From Paramacrobiotus metropolitanus (lineage: Eukaryota > Tardigrada > Eutardigrada > Parachela > Macrobiotidae): a stretch of 64,000 nt of DNA. The stretch spans positions 434,001-498,000 of the forward strand of contig NW_026570324.1 of NCBI RefSeq assembly GCF_019649055.1. Direction: 5' to 3'. The position numbers were made by a program, and so were the translations under genes. Below, in pieces: positions 62,526-64,000 of this stretch. The notes under the pieces are model-generated. The model saw only the letters and a list, made by a program, of their open reading frames with translations. It searched no databases and was not told the DNA's origin. Each line of letters begins with the position of its first letter. Position 1 is the first letter of the stretch.

Positions 62526-63239
62526 AAATATTTACAGTATTCCTAAATTAAGCGACAGTGCTTTGGCCACGGTATCACACCACCGCCCATATGACAGCAC
62601 ACGAACAGAAACAGAGCGAATGCGTAGTTCTCCTGTTGGCGCACCGTAAAATCCCTGTATGTTAGTGACGTCAAAATGACACACTGCCAGACTGCCAGTC
62701 TGCATCCTCGGCGAGAATCACGAATTACTTAGTCTCTCCACGAGAAAGCGCCGCGCAATATTATTTTCCATTGTAATCTTGTACATTACTTGTACAGTAA
62801 TTACGGTAATTAATGTCAACAATTCAGGAACTGACTTGTTATAAGAATTTAAATCGCTCCTTCCTCCTTTTATGCGGATAGTTTTCAGTTTTTAGTTTTT
62901 ACTGTACTTTTTAGTTTTTACAGTTTTTAGTGACTTTTTACCATGTCTCCAGTGAAAAGCCACTACCACGGCGGTAAATTAAGAGGCTGTCATCGTAGCT
63001 TGCATCTCAGGCGGGTCGCTTTGCAGCAGCGTGTATTTTGGTGCGAATGGACTGCCACGCAGCGCACATAGCACTTCTGGCCAACTGCAACGTAAACACT
63101 GCACTGACAGCAGTTGCAAAAACGTGTTTTGGAATTTTCACGATCTTTGTATTTACGGTAATTTACCAACGTTTTCCTTTTCTCGCTACCGTGCACGTGG
63201 ATGATTCTGCTTTCCTGAATAAATCTTACTCCTGCAAAA
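62526..63239. other. promoter-side flank of GOPC
   Basis: No coding feature. Probably 5' flank and 5' UTR of the GOPC gene; no motif called. Confidence 0.4.
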
Positions 63240-63516
63240 ATGTCCGTCTCGGGTGGGATCTTTCGCTGGCTGGATATTCTGGAAGCGGAGTTTGATCGCG
63301 GTTAGTGTAATGGTTTGATTTTCCGCTGCAATATTTATTCATGTTTCGACATGTTGTTCAGCGCACGTGGAAGTGGATCTGGCGCTGCGCGAACTGGAGC
63401 CGGACGAGTACAATCTGGCGGCCAACATCCGCGAGAAGCTGGCCACGTTGTGCGCCACGTTCACGCAGCTGAGCGAGAAGGCGCAGTCCATCTTCCAGAA
63501 CAACTGCAGACTGGAG
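63240..63516 (+). CDS. GOPC: GOPC (Golgi-associated PDZ and coiled-coil protein), first two exons
   Basis: Exon 1 63240-63300 (ATG in AAAAATGTC, donor GTTAGT), exon 2 63362-63516 (acceptor TTGTTCAG, donor GTAAAG); together 72 residues, phase 0 at the end. The sequence IFRWLDILEAEFDRAHVEVD and the following EKLATLCATFTQLSEKAQSI align with the start of vertebrate GOPC/PIST (FRWLEVLEKEFDKAFVDVD). The coiled coils and PDZ domain must lie beyond the window. GOPC sits at the trans-Golgi and sorts membrane proteins for traffic or lysosomal loss. Confidence 0.82.
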
Positions 63517-64000
63517 GTAAAGCAACATTACAGCATGCTGTATTAGCTGAATTAGCACACACATACGCAGCACTTGCAGCGTCTTGACGGCGCTAATTTC
63601 GCTGCTCTCAGCACACTTGACGCGCACTCCACACCTCCTCAAAAGCCTCAAGGTCTCTCTTCCACTGGGCGCAATCCTCTTGAGAATTCCTTTTCTCGAT
63701 TGCTCCCCGGGAATTTCTCCGCGAGACTCCTTGTCAGGAAATTGAAATTTCGTTTGTTATTATTCTTCAGAAAAAATAAACAGTAAATGAGTTAAATCTG
63801 TAAATGCAATAAGTTTTGACAAGGAAAAATGATTATGTATAATATTTCTAGTATTTTCTTGCTGTTTTTCTTATTTTATTCCAGTAATAATTATTTGAGT
63901 TTAATTACTAACTATTCTGTAACTATGAACTAGTTCGTTCAACTACAACTACCTAATTATTACCGGGATTTTTCTTGTTATTTTTATACATTTCGGTTAT
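63517..64000. other. intron of GOPC, runs off the window
   Basis: Begins GTAAAG after exon 2; AT-rich with no further exon recognised. Confidence 0.6.

Overview
The window is eukaryotic and metazoan. Genes carry short GT-AG introns, and recognisable families include a receptor guanylate cyclase, a rhodopsin-like GPCR, F-box proteins, an Ig-like surface protein and the start of a GOPC (Golgi PDZ/coiled-coil) orthologue. The compact introns and lineage-specific gene families suggest a small ecdysozoan; tardigrade is my best guess, but nothing in the sequence proves it.

Layout. 1-32 kb is host sequence: two diverged copies of an F-box gene with an N-terminal Tudor-like region (minus 2248-4931; plus 8430-10945), a 21-exon natriuretic-receptor-type guanylate cyclase on the minus strand (11828-18585), a broken zinc-finger-like gene (20599-22762), a one-exon GPCR (25285-26370), a LINE 3' end (27957-29037) and an Ig-like gene on the minus strand (29599-30369). 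Small mobile elements are scattered through it: two hAT-type MITEs with 8-bp target duplications, two foldback MITEs with TA duplications, a complete 1.4-kb LTR element that carries only gag, LINE relics and a dispersed repeat. After 62.5 kb the host resumes with the first two exons of GOPC (63240 onward).

32090-62525 is one giant Ty3/gypsy-type LTR retrotransposon of about 30.4 kb, read on the minus strand. Its 435-438-bp LTRs are about 98% identical. In element order: 5' LTR, primer binding site, 1.3-kb leader, a 1000-residue coiled-coil protein (ORF1), gag with a CCHC knuckle, an aspartic protease ORF, two acidic accessory frames, RT/RNase H/integrase (cut by a 41-N gap), then about 14 kb of extra reading frames. 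These extra frames are an AT-hook protein, a 634-residue protein, a 2589-residue beads-on-a-string protein and a 719-residue protein. A 3.3-kb 3' non-coding region and the 3' LTR follow. Gag and protease are joined by a textbook -1 frameshift signal (GGGAAAC, 6-nt spacer, 11-bp stem-loop).

The most unusual signal is structural. The giant element is studded with short, often perfect hairpins whose stems differ completely in sequence but whose loops fall in a few families, mainly TNTGT closed by C and G. They occur in coding and non-coding parts alike and look sparser over the RT/RNase H/integrase core. In linkers of the proteins they appear as recurring PTTQV/PTTEV peptides. I read this as an element-wide nucleic-acid code, for example dispersed RNA packaging or recognition sites; that reading is a hypothesis, and the hairpins were found by eye.
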